NCBI GenBank assembly: GCA_963662155.1
Contig: OY759266.1
Location: forward strand, 12,642,835-12,706,834
Origin: Lamellibrachia columna
Lineage: Eukaryota > Annelida > Polychaeta > Sabellida > Siboglinidae
Direction of reading: 5' to 3'
Length of the DNA: 64,000 nucleotides
The notes under the pieces: model-generated
Told to the model about the DNA's origin: nothing
The model's input: only the letters and a program-made list of their open reading frames with translations
Databases searched by the model: none
Shown here: piece after piece, positions 46,435-58,194 of the stretch
How the letters are laid out: the number at the start of each line of letters is the position of its first letter
How positions within the stretch are numbered: position 1 is the stretch's first letter
Program-made: the position numbers and the translations under genes

Positions 46435-49400
46435 CTGGTACAGAAACAGTTCTGAGTGAGACACAATTTTGTTTCATGCATTATAAAATACCATAATAAA
46501 TGTAATTAATTATACAATGGCTAGCCGTGCTGATACCCCCTCAATGCTCACAAACATATACTGAACATAAGGATTCTCAGAACGAGTCGGTTGTGGATGA
46601 GGATGATGCATGGTAATAACACTACCTGACTGGTCAAGTGCATTTTACCATGCATTTATCTACAATGGTAAAAACAAGTTTGGATATGTCAAAATAATCA
46701 ATTCAACACGGTGGTGTCAACTTGGGTCTTGGCTATTTCGAAATGAGCAAACCATTACAGACAATAACATTTTATGTTGCTTTTCGATGATGACAAGTCA
46801 ATTGTTTTGCTCAACTGGTTCTGTCGTTTCTGTGAACATGACCCACAGTACTAATCTCGCAATGACAACAACGTACAAGGATAAGTTGTTGATTAAGTTA
46901 AATGCTATAAAGAATCTGCACCAGCAGCAGTTCTTTTTTTCTTTTTAACTTCATCATCGGCAATGGCATATCTAGGATCTCGCTAAGCTTAATCACCTAT
47001 TGGTTTGCCATGCTACCATGTTGTGGTACTATAGGTTGTATATGAAACATTCTTATCACATAGCCAAAGAAGGGGCATGGCACAATGATCCACCTAAATA
47101 TGCCACTGATCACATGCAACACACCTTGTCCTGAGATTGCTGAACAGCTATCAACACGGCAAATCCCTGCCTGTCCGTCATCCACTTACCCATACGAGAT
47201 ACTGGCCTTCACCCGACTTGACCTCTGTGACATGAATGCCTGCTGAATGGTCGGTGTGGCAACCGTTTCAACCACTGCTGCCTTGCGCCCTCGACCCCGA
47301 CCACGTGCCTTGCCACTGCCTCCCCGACCACGTGACTTCACTCCACGCCCCGCTCCTCTCCCGACAGTGCTCGACACGGAACTCGTGTCGGAGTCGCTGC
47401 TGGGAGCATCGGCCCCATTGTTGGCGTCACTGTGACTCTGTCTGACGCGACTCAGGACAGCCTCGATGTCCTGCTGCTCATTCTTCTGACGACGCTCGGC
47501 AGCGAAGTGGAGCACCTCTTCGTCAATGCGCTCCTCTATTGTGTCCCGCATCTTCAGGTGTTCCTGCACAATGGTAATAAAATAAAAGTACTTTTATTTA
47601 TATAACGCCCAATCAATCAAGATTTTTCAAAGCTTTGGCCATTTCGTTCACCCCACGTTATCAGTTAATTCAGCTATATAAATCAGTTCCTGGCTATCGA
47701 CAGTGGAGGATATGTGAACGAAGTCTTCGTGTAGTCATTGCAGCGTGGCTGAATGCTTACCAGCAAAGTCAAGTTGGTGTTGGAATGAACAGATCTGCCA
47801 GGGTAAAGTGTAAGAGACTTTGAACAGTCCAAAGGACTGGGTACTGCGCTATATAAGAACATACCTTTTTTACCTTTACATACATGTCATTAATCACAAC
47901 TTGATACAATTCTATTCAAAACCATACCAACAATAATTATTCAAAAATAAAGTCCATAAAATAACTATAACAATAGTCCTAACATAAACAATATATAATA
48001 AAAAAGTATTATTATATGTAATAAAAAATAATAATGAATGGAATTTAATTTTTTTTACATCAGTATATTATAAAAAGCTACTTTAAAAAGATGTGTCTAT
48101 ACTGCAGCAGTGTCGTTGCCTGCCTCACTTCATGTGTCCGCCAACCCCACAGAAGAGCTACACATCCATCAATCACTAATTTATTTCCAATGAACGGTAC
48201 AAATTCATGATATAAAAAAACAGCATAATTTGCAATATATACAATTTAGGTATACAGCTGTAAATAAAACAATGTGTTTGAAAGGAGTGAACAGAAGTTT
48301 AATACTTATCTATGGTTCACCCCAACTGGTATGATTATTATACCAATACAATATTGTACTTACTAAAAATCATATTACAAATCCGTAACAAAAGCATATG
48401 CTTGATTTTAATTGCATTATTTTTTATTTATTTGTACTTCTGCATCCAGTGATGCTTTCATGTAATGAGTTCAATGGTTTCACTCCATAAACAGAAATGC
48501 ACATTGTTATTATGATCATATGAAACCATACAAAGCAGTGATAAGAATCAGGGCCTGTATTCATTGTTTCACCAAATTTATTATGACTGCCAGGTAACAC
48601 AAATAATCAATAACAATAGCTTTTGTTATTGCATTTAAAAAAAAAGAAACATGACCCTATCTGAGGTTTGCCAACCCAGACCCAGTCGTAGTCTTTACCT
48701 GAGTCCTCTCTAGCTGATGTTTAAACAACTCCCAGATCGCGTCCTTCTCCTCCTTGTCCACAAACTCCTTCACGGCTTCTCCCATTCCTTTCTCCGAGAG
48801 AAGATTCAATCGCCTTGTCTACAAAGCAAATCAAGTTTCAGTAACAACAATAATTGTAACGGTGTAACTACATTGTTCACTCAGTAAGATGGAACATGCT
48901 GGTATATAACTGCAACAGTAAGTTTATCTGCTGATTTCACATTATTTAACGCACTTTTGTTTTTGTTACAACTGACTAGTATATATAACTCAGGGCTCTA
49001 CACTAACTCCCAGAAGGCACTTGTCCTGAAGGACAAGCAGTGAGTCATGTTTACTTGTCCCACCAAAACTATACTTGTCCCACCTGAAAACTACAAATGC
49101 AGTGAATTGTTATGGCATGATATAACACCCACCTGGATCTATATAATATCCAGGATGATGTTTCTAACAGATATGTGTTAGTGCATTTTTTTAGTGTAGA
49201 AGGTAGACACAATTTGTTCATGTTTACAAATAAGAACAGTGCATATTTAGCAAGAACTATATTATTCTGCATGGAACAAAGACTGTTATGCAACAAAATA
49301 AACGACTGCAACAAATGATTGAATTAATAAAACAGAATAAATTAACCATTAATTAATGTGATTTTCATTATAAAAAAATTCAAAACATAAAACGTGCATA

Positions 49401-52400
49401 CGTGTCAGAAGTGTGGCTATGTAAGGGGTATTTAAATGAGGAACGGTGAAAATGCGTTCATGTTTTCAACAGAACAGTGTTGTTGTACTAGTGAGTAAAC
49501 TAGTTTCTAAAATGCCACCTGGTGACTACATTGGCAGTAGTCACATAGCGGAAAGAAAGCTGTGATACTTGCGACATCGAACAACATTATAATATAAATG
49601 TTATTTATTTTGGGTGTCAACAAGTCAAAACCTTTCAGTCTTTTTATTAAAATGAACAGTACGTTTTATATTGCTTGTCCAGTAGGACAAGAGTCCAGTA
49701 TTATGTACTTGTCCTACTCAAGTAGAGGTAAAAGTACCCCAAAAAAATCTACTTGAGTAAAAGTAGAAAGTAAAAATTTATACTTGAAGTAGAAACAAAA
49801 GTAGACCATGACTCACGAGCCCACAAGCATAAGAACGAAAATAGTACTTTTTAAGTTTAACACGTGCAGACAAACACACACTTCCACACACTGGTAAGAC
49901 AGCAAAAGATTGTAAGGCAAACCAGGTTACACGAATGCTTTATTCATCTGCAGCAGCAACTGCTGCTCAAACTCTGCATCCCCGGTGCACGCACGCAGCG
50001 CAAACTTTATGCAAAATACCGACGACAAATAAGGCCACGGGTGCTGTAGTTGTGTTGGCGCCGTCATGACTATAGTATAGAACGCTCTCGCAAACGAAAC
50101 AAAGTGTAAAAAAAACATGTCGTGCAAAAGGAAAAGAGAAATAGCGACCATTGGCTACACTCGATTTATATAGGTCAGCTCCGCGGTCAATTTTGAATTA
50201 GCGAATCAGAAGACAGATTACGGATTTACGCGTTGTGATTCCGCACATAGTGTGTATGCCTTTCTGTATGCAGCGGAATAATTATGCAGTGGAAATAAAA
50301 TAAAACGCCCAGTGTTGGTACTTCGTTACATTTACAAAAGTAACACATAATTCTACTTCGTTACAAGTAGAAGTAGATTCATAAAAATCTACTTCGTTAC
50401 AAGTAGAAAATAAAAACTACTCAAGTAAAGTAATGAAGTAGATCTACTTTGTTACTTACCGGCTCTGGTCATGATACACACCTTTTTACTTCCATTGCAC
50501 TGTGAGATATTTGCAACAAAACAACACAAGCATTTCTTAAGAAAATCCAGGAGCCAGGAATAGACACAAACCTGATCTGCTTTGGTGAAGTATTCCTTGA
50601 CCATGTCCTCCACTCTAGCCGTGTCCAGACCTTCTGGCCGCAAGTCCAGCACACATTCAATGTCACCAACTGACCAACAGAACACACTTTGAACTCACAG
50701 AGGCCAAAAATCATTTCTTTTTATTTACATATATGTAATGCGTGGATTGTAATCAGTTATGCAATTGAGAATGTCTTTCCTACAACCCATGTTTAGTTAA
50801 ATACAGAATAACTTAACATATCAACTATGATAATTATGGTATTTTATTACATTATGACAGGGTTCGAATTTAGCGTGGGTCTGTGGGCTCCTAGATTCAC
50901 TGCCGGACCCCCAATAGTTCCGAATTTGGGGGTCCGATTGGCCCCTGAAATTTGGCCAAAAAAATATTCAACTAAGAGGCATTAAAGGTGATCTCTTCAT
51001 TTTATGATAGTCAAAAGTTTGTAAACCCATTTGTGAGCTGCCATTGAAACTCACTCGAGAGCTGTGAAAGTTTACATTTGATTGGTCAACAGTTAATTCG
51101 GTCGTCAAATGCTGCTTGACAATAAGAAACATATATATGATGCAAAATGCATTTGTATTGGTTGACTGGGGACCGAGCAACTAATCAGTGGCCGTGATAT
51201 ATTTTTAGCAGCTAGCCGAGTACATGGTGGTTGCGCTATTTTATTGTTTTATTGGGGGAAAACGGATAAGGTGACTGAACAGAGATAACAATAACTGTAT
51301 GGTTGGTTGAGCACACTACAAATGGGTAGAAAAAATTATCGGGAAGAAACGGCCAAACCAAGGCAAGGGCAAGAAGGTTGCGTTGCGACAATCAAATTCT
51401 ACATTGGCTTGGGATTGGCATTTAGAATTCATACAGCTACTTGGTCCTCTGCCAGAGTCAAACACTGTTTGTGGACTGACATTCTTCCTACACCTTCTTT
51501 CTTTAATGTTTGTAACTTATGACAATGTGACTGATTGGTGAATGAAATATATAACTGCTTCTGAAGTTCAGTGAAGTTTTCATAATGACTTATTGTCCCT
51601 CAACACTCAAAGGTATTGTTTTCTCAGTTGTTTTCTTGAACGTTTTGTGGTTGATAATTATTCCAGGCTTTCGTAGTTATTATTTCACTTGTAATACTGT
51701 TGCAAAAATTTCAGAACTTCACAACTAATTTTTAGTGGAAATAAACGGGAGATGGCAAAAAGAAATATACAAGTCAAATTTACATTACGGCTTTTTTCAT
51801 GCAAACAGTTTTGGGCCCCCAGTTTTGGTTGTGGACCCTTGGAAAGTGGAGGGTTCGACTGGCCCCACTAATTTTGTGCTAAGTTATATCCCTACATTAT
51901 GATATAAGTTGTAATTAAACATTATATTAGTGTAAACATGACCTTGTAACCACTGTAATGAATCAGTAAAATGGATATCAAAATGAGTAATTACACTGTA
52001 ATTGAACCAATGTATTAAGCATACTTCCTACCAACCTGTGTTGAGAAACACTAATAAATATAATGATTTCAAACACTAATAAATTTAACGATTTCAAACA
52101 CTAATAAATTTAATGATTTCAAACTAAATAACACATTTGTACAAACGAGCTAGCAGACCATAGCGGATATTAGATAGGTAAAATTGTTGGCGTAATTAGC
52201 CCGAAACAAAATGAGTGAAAAGATTAGATTGAGGAAGGACATTTAAAGGACTGTAGGATAACCTTTGCCAAGAACAGAAACTTGATGAAAAGACTCTAGC
52301 TAGTGGTGCATCACACTCGGACTTGGAAAGTGCTCATATAGCACAGGCTGCTGGGGCAAATTTTTTATATATAAATAATAGCACAATTAACTCTTATAGG

Positions 52401-55400
52401 AACGCTTTTACTTTATTCCAGTTAATTGGTATTTTGGTGTAATAATAAACATAATAAACAACTTATTCAGAACATGTGCTGAATATAAGGGTTTCTACCC
52501 AAGAGCTAGTAAAGGCAAAAGATGAGTACAGCACGTACCAGTGCATGTTCTTACAGCACGTACCAGTGCATGTTCTTACAGCATGTACCAGTGCATGTTC
52601 TTACAGCATGTACCAGCACATGTTCTTACAGCATGTACCAGTGCATGTTCTTACAGCATGTACCAGTGCATGTTCTTACAGCATGTACCAGTGCATGTTC
52701 TTACAGCATGTACCAGTGCACGTTCTTACAGTATGTACCAGTGCATGTTCTTACAGCATGTACCAGTGCACGTTCTTACAGCATGTACCAGTGCACGTTC
52801 TTACAGCATGTACCAGTGCACGTTCTTACAGCATGTACCAGTGCACGTTCTTACAGCATGTACCAGTGCACGTTCTTACAGCATGTACCAGTGCACGTTC
52901 TTACAGCATGTACCAGTGCACGTTCTTACAGCATGTACCAGTGCACGTTCTTACAGCATGTACCAGTGCACGTTCTTACAGCATGTACCAGTGCATGTTC
53001 TTACAGCATGTACCAGTGCACGTTCTTACAGCATGTACCAGTGCATGTTCTTACAGCATGTACCAGTGCACGTTCTTACAGCATGTACCAGTGCATGTTC
53101 TTACAGCATGTACCAGTGCATTTTCTTACAGCATGTACCAGTGCATGTTCTTACAGCATGTACCAGTGCATGTTCTTACAGTATGTACCAGTGCATGTTC
53201 TTACAGCATGTACCAGTGCATGTTCTTACAGTATGTACCAGTGCATGTTCTTACAGCATGTACCAGTGCATGTTCTTACAGCATGTACCAGTGCAAGTTC
53301 TTACAGCATGTACCAGTGCACGTTCTTACAGCATGTACCAGTGCAAGTTCTTACAGCATGTACCAGTGCACGTTCTTACAGCATGTACCAGTGCATTTTC
53401 TTACAGTATGTACCAGTGCATGTTCTTACAGCATGTACCAGTGCATGTTCTTACAGCATGTACCAGTGCATGTTCTTACAGTATGTACAAGTGCGTGTTC
53501 TTACAGCATGTACCAGTGCATGTTCTTACAGCATGTACCAGTGCATGTTCTTACAGTATGTACCAGTGCATGTTCTTACAGCATGTACCAGTGCATGTTC
53601 TTACAGCATGTACCAGTGCATGTTCTTACAGCATGTACCAGTGCATGTTCTTACAGCATGTACCAGTGCATGTTCTTACAGCATGTACCAGTGCATTTTC
53701 TTACAGTATGTACCAGTGCATGTTCTTACAGCATGTACCAGTGCATGTTCTTACAGCATGTACCAGTGCATGTTCTTACAGTATGTACCAGTGCATGTTC
53801 TTACAGCATGTACCAGTGCATGTTCTTACAGTATGTACCAGTGCATGTTCTTACAGCATGTACCAGTGCATGTTCTTACAGCATGTACCAGTGCAAGTTC
53901 TTACAGCATGTACCAGTGCACGTTCTTACAGCATGTACCAGTGCATGTTCTTACAGCATGTACCAGTGCACGTTCTTACAGCATGTACCAGTGCATGTTC
54001 TTACAGCATGTACCAGTGCATGTTCTTACAGCATGTACCAGTGCATGTTCTTACAGCATGTACCAGTGCATGTTCTTACAGCATGTACCAGTGCATGTTC
54101 TTACAGCATGTACCAGTGCATGTTCTTACAGTATGTACCAGTGCATGTTCTTACAGCATGTACCAGTGCATTTTCTTACAGCATGTACCAGTGCATGTTC
54201 TTACAGCATGTACCAGTGCATGTTCTTACAGCATGTACCAGTGCACGTTCTTACAGCATGTACCAGTGCATGTTCTTACAGCATGTACCAGTGCACGTTC
54301 TTACAGCATGTACCAGTGCATGTTCTTACAGCATGTACCAGTGCATTTTCTTACAGTATGTACCAGTGCATGCTCTTACAGTATGTACCAGTGCATGTTC
54401 TTACAGTATGTACCAGTGCATTTTCTTACAGTATGTACCAGTGCATGTTCTTACAGTATGTACCAGTGCATGTTCTTACAGTATGTACCAGTGCGTGATA
54501 TTAGCCCCACCTTTGTGTTAAGTACACGGAGACTCACCGGCTGTGTCTGAGGACTTGTTGTCTGGGTTCAGCTGTCTGCGACGGTGGAACAGTATCATGT
54601 CCTTAGGGTTGGCGACTCGATCCACAAACTTCTGGCCAAACCTGACCCAAAGTAAATACTAGTATACAATAGCACCTTTAGCAATATCCAAAATCTCTTT
54701 CACTAAATGGTTGCGTTAACACACAAACAAACAATGAGTTGTAAATCCTACAAGTACTGGTCATAATGTGATCTGTCTTGTCACAATACAACATGTCGTG
54801 TCAAGGACGTTTATTATACTATAGTCAAGCAATGGGAGCCACCTAACAGACCTTGACCATGTCTCCCCTACACACCCACATCATCCTACACCCACCCACA
54901 TTATATGTACCATTTGAAAGCTTAATGTCTCCCCATCAAACCGAGGTATAACTTGGAGCTGTCAGGTTGTGCTGTAAGCATTGAGGGAAGATCAAACAAG
55001 GTCGTCATCAAATGACAATTTTGTCCAATCAATAAACCGAGTCTGTAAGTCTTGGGGAGAGGGTTGACTTGTACCTGGTAGATGAAGAAAACCCAAGGTA
55101 GTCTAGAAACATCTAATACTATATACATGGGTGGAGCCTTCAAGGGGTCACAGACGCTGGCTGGAAGCTACTGCTTGTTCAATGACGTCTAGGGTGTAAG
55201 GTAATTACCTCTGAATACTGAAGAGTTCAAACCCACCACTGTAGTCCACTCTCAGTCTGATCAGTGGCTTGTCTGGCTGCTTAATGTTTCCACTGCGATC
55301 CATTTCTACAACAGTGATCCATCTCTACAACAACAGTGATCCATTTCTGCAATAAGTGATCCATCTCTACAACAACAGTATTCCATCTCTACAACAACAG

Positions 55401-58090
55401 TGATCCATTTCTGCAATAAGTGATCCATCTCTACAACAACCGCGATCCATCACTACAACTACTATCTATTTGTACAACAACGATCCATCTCTACAAGTAT
55501 ACAACAACAATGATCCATCTCAACAACAGTGATCCCTTTCTACAACAGCTATCAGCATACATCACAGGGACATTCCATATCAAATCAATCAAGAATTTAC
55601 ATGACCGTCTTCGATTTTGATTAAACTTGGTGTGTTCATTTGTGTTCATGAGTCCATGTTAACAACCAAATTTCAGCTCAATCTGACTTTCCTCTCCAGA
55701 GATAGAGGTCATCAAAGTTTAACCTGACCATGACTACCTCATGGTAGTAATGGTGCTATGTGTCAGGCACACAGAGACAGCAACATATGACACATGCTTT
55801 GACACTCCGTTCTCCAACCAGTAACAAACAAATGTGTGGATGGTAGCTTGAGCACTGGTCCAGTGATATGACTGGACTTCATCTTGCATTACAAAAGTGA
55901 AGTTCTTGACAAAATCACCCACAACAAGTACCTCCTTTTCACCCAGCATGTTGTCTCATGGGTCTCGATAGTATGATGTTTGTACTTTTGCAATGAAATC
56001 ATGAAGGATGAAATGTTGGAGATGTTCAGTGAAACTTTGAATGAATTCGTCAACTGACTGATGGATGGTTTCTAACGTTGATCTGTCTACTTTCGGTATT
56101 CAATTTCGTCAAATGCATTGAGCATTGACCAGCAGTTCTTGAAAGATCTCAACACATTGACACATTGTACTTCTGGAGGAGGCAGTCCAATGAGGTATCA
56201 TGTACATGTGATTTACCATAAAAATCAGGTATATAAAATGTTATATTGATGTCTCAGCTAGTTACAGATCATCATACTATTTATACAGATATTAAGTATA
56301 CCAACAGATACAGATAATTACCTTATGGGCAGAGAACATGCAGAGAACAAAACACAGCACATTCTCGGAAGGCAGTCCCCATTTGCATACTGACAGATCA
56401 TGTGACTAATTTAGTTCTTACCACATCACTAGAGTGACATGAGATGATGGTGCATTTAAAATGCTACAACTCCTAAAGTATTGCAGTGCGCATGATAAAA
56501 CTTTCAGTGATTATTGCCAAATATGTATGCTTAGAAAAAAATCAACAAAATCTGAGGTTACATGATTTTGCTAGTTCAGGTCAAAGATAAAAAACCGCAG
56601 TGTTTTTAACATTCTTGTTTGTGTTTTATTGTCTACACAGATATACATTTATCAGTTTTAAAATGACACCAACATCACATCTGTAGGTTACCTAGGAGAG
56701 GAGTTATAACACCTGGAAGGTCATTGGGTTGTCGAGGTCAGGTCAAACTTTGATGACCTCTATCTCTGTAAAGGAAGGTCATATTGACCTGAAATTGGGG
56801 TGGGAACATTGACTCAAGAACATAAACTAACATACCAAATTTCATCAAAATTGAAGGTGGTCATGCAAATTTCACCCTGTTGATTGATTTGGCATGGAAT
56901 GCCCCTACAGTCATACATCACATATCACAATTCAGTTTACTACAAAACATATGAATAAAAATATGGCACCATACATATATACATATATACATATATGAAA
57001 CAATACAAATTCAAGACATTTTAGAGATATAATTCAATAATGCACAAAACATACCTGCTTGCTCTAGTAGCTCCGTAACTTTTTGGGTGCAGTAAATTTC
57101 TATTTTCTTGGCGATGTCTGGATTGCTGGGGTTGAGACTGGTGTCACACAGAACAATGTCCTCCATATAAAACGGCCTTACAGTCGTCAGGGGAAGCTTG
57201 TGCAACTTGAAGTTCCTGTTGTTGACGTACAATAGACCAACGTGTTTTGCCTTAGACTCGCCTTCAATAAGCGACGTAGCAACAGAGCTACCGGGCTGGG
57301 TAACGTAAAAGTTCTGCACTCCGTTCCACACGGGCATGATCTTACACTCGTGTTCGTGACCCCAGAACACAAGGTCAATGAAGTCATCGAGGAACTGTTC
57401 GGGGATGTAGTTTGTTGCGCTATGCTTGGTTCGGTTCTGATGCAGAACAAACAGGTTGAACCAGTCTTCCTGACTCTCCTTTGGCCGAAGCATTGTCACT
57501 TTCTTGTGAACAAACAGACGGTGAAGACGTTCGTCTCTCAGAGCTCCGAGGCCGTACAATGCCAGTTTAGTTTCGCCCTTCTGCAGCAATAGTGGACTCA
57601 CTTCGATCTTCTCTAATGACTCGTTCTTGCCGAAGTAGTTTACTAAGCCAGCAGCGCTCAACAAGTCAAGCGAACACAAGTTGCCCTGTCCGGCTGGGTC
57701 GTCATGGTTACCATGTATGGAGAACACTGGGTAAGCCACATTGAGGTTCGGATCTTCGTAGTTAACGGTTGGGAATTGGGTGTGGCCAAAATTGAGTGAC
57801 GGATCACTAAGGAATTCCACCTGACACGGTTTATCTCCGAGGCAGTACTTACGCAGCAGAGACAGACAACCGTGCATTGTCTTTCTGGACGGTTTGTTAT
57901 CATGAAACAGGTCGCCTCCTAACAGGACAAAGTCTACATCATTCTTCTGTGCCAGAACAAGTATTTCTTCAAATGTGACAAGGGAATCATTGCCTCTGAT
58001 TGGATCTTTCTCCTGGTAGCCAAGGTGACAGTCGGTAGCCAGTAGAATCTTCATCGTGTTATGTTCGTCCTCTGAAGAATTGGGCGCCAT
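46236..58090 (-). CDS. MRE11: MRE11 double-strand-break repair nuclease (complete, 7 coding exons)
   Basis: Nuclease of the MRE11-RAD50-NBS1 complex, which resects and senses DNA double-strand breaks in the nucleus. Exons 58090-57055, 55305-55209, 54641-54538, 50669-50572, 48818-48699, 47563-47190 and 46434-46236 join in one frame to 675 residues (human: about 708). All metal-site residues are present: D20-C-H22, D60 (GGDLFH), N128/H129 (GNHDD), H217, and H245/H247 (GHEHE). The capping domain follows ([16 protein letters not shown] sequence in exon 2), then a Gly-Arg-rich motif at about 553-579 and an acidic and basic tail ending RRKR. Start chosen at ATG 58090 (context accATGGcg); in-frame TTG upstream is not a start. 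Intron 1 and intron 3 hold transposons and a large satellite. Confidence 0.97.
46435..47189. other. MRE11 intron 6
   Basis: AT-rich, no recognised element. Confidence 0.6.
47190..47563 (-). CDS. MRE11: MRE11 exon 6 (GAR motif)
   Basis: [20 protein letters not shown], a Ser/Asp linker, then [15 protein letters not shown] and ARGRGRGRK, the Gly-Arg-rich segment that is arginine-methylated in vertebrate MRE11. Ends [20 protein letters not shown] plus GG. Confidence 0.96.
47660..47862 (+). mobile_element. tRNA-like SINE, copy 2
   Basis: Tail gactttgaacagtccaaagg then actgcgctatataagaac, matching the SINE at 5340. A second cgctatataa-type motif in reverse orientation lies at 47585-47640. Confidence 0.6.
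47863..48698. other. MRE11 intron 5 remainder
   Basis: AT-rich, nothing recognised. Confidence 0.6.
48699..48818 (-). CDS. MRE11: MRE11 exon 5
   Basis: 40 codons: [20 protein letters not shown] then [15 protein letters not shown], the conserved [17 protein letters not shown] motif. Confidence 0.97.
48991..50465. mobile_element. Composite DNA-transposon debris, hAT-like terminus
   Basis: Starts cagggctctacactaactc, a hAT-style end, with acttgtcctgaaggacaag and ttgtccagtaggacaag palindromes (49018, 49676). It runs into an element dense in ctacttgagtaaaagtaga and ctacttcgttacaagtag words, with a cagtgttggtacttcgttac end at 50312. No matching 3' terminus for the first element is visible. Confidence 0.55.
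50572..50669 (-). CDS. MRE11: MRE11 exon 4
   Basis: [20 protein letters not shown] then [12 protein letters not shown], matching the LRVEDLVKQYF region. Two bases at the start complete a Val codon. Confidence 0.93.
50858..51894. mobile_element. hAT non-autonomous transposon, 8-bp TSD CATTATGA
   Basis: Starts CAGGGTTCGAATTTAGC and ends as the inverse of TAGGGATATAACTTAGC. It is flanked by CATTATGA at 50850-50857 and 51895-51902. 1,037 bp. No transposase seen. Confidence 0.9.
52050..52125. repeat. 28-bp tandem repeat, about 2.7 copies
   Basis: Unit of aacactaataaatttaatga + tttcaa. The rest of 51903-52526 is plain intron. Confidence 0.8.
52527..54494. repeat. 25-bp satellite, about 79 copies, in MRE11 intron 3
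   Basis: Unit gcatgtaccagtgcatgttc + ttaca, with single-base variants (CACG, GTATG, CAAG, TTTT). Because 25 = 1 mod 3 and no frame has a stop, all three plus frames are open for about 670 codons with the same 25-residue period. 53161-53340 and 53761-53940 are identical, a 600-bp (24-unit) higher-order duplication. Ends 43 bp from the exon 3 donor. Confidence 0.98.
54538..54641 (-). CDS. MRE11: MRE11 exon 3
   Basis: [20 protein letters not shown] then [14 protein letters not shown], the [12 protein letters not shown] motif. Confidence 0.96.
54642..55208. other. MRE11 intron 2
   Basis: No element recognised. A minus-strand open frame at 55143-54922 has no recognisable similarity. Confidence 0.6.
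55209..55305 (-). CDS. MRE11: MRE11 exon 2
   Basis: [20 protein letters not shown] then [13 protein letters not shown], corresponding to human [18 protein letters not shown]. The first bases aaatggatc lie inside a splice-site minisatellite. Confidence 0.96.
55293..55545 (-). repeat. About 20-24-bp minisatellite carrying the MRE11 exon 2 acceptor
   Basis: On the minus strand: repeated ctgttgtag|aaatggatc and ctgttgttgtag|agatggat, about ten diverged copies. The copy nearest the gene body is the real acceptor plus nine exon bases. Confidence 0.85.
55567..56908. mobile_element. DNA transposon with about 190-bp inverted termini
   Basis: GGGACATTCCATATCAAATC at the left is mirrored by GGGGCATTCCATGCCAAATC (reverse complement) at the right. 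The match continues to tagaggtcatcaaagtttra. Direct repeat catacatcaca flanks it (55556-55566, 56912-56922), with six bases unexplained at the right. The minus frame 55949-55734 reads [20 protein letters not shown] then [13 protein letters not shown], resembling a core of uncharacterised invertebrate transposon proteins. Confidence 0.75.
57055..58090 (-). CDS. MRE11: MRE11 exon 1 (phosphoesterase domain)
   Basis: A single 345-codon exon with the whole metallophosphoesterase core: [39 protein letters not shown] and [10 protein letters not shown]. The donor GCAG|gtatgt leaves one base. A ggttgcag|caaccATG word just upstream could be the acceptor of a 5' UTR intron. Confidence 0.97.
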
Positions 58091-58194
58091 GGTTGCTGCA
58101 ACCACCAACAGACATAAGTTATAATAACAGTTACTTATTAAAACAGTTTTGTTTTAAGTTTAAAAAAATAAAAAATGTCCATAGAATTTGGCAG

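Noticed and set aside
52476..54550. Three overlapping open frames of 658-681 codons
   Set aside because: All are translations of a 25-bp satellite that lacks stops in every plus frame. They lie in an MRE11 intron and have the same 25-residue cycle in each frame.
57011..58108. MRE11 start at an in-frame TTG six codons upstream
   Set aside because: Not an ATG; the Met at 58090 has good context and places D20 and H22 at the family positions.
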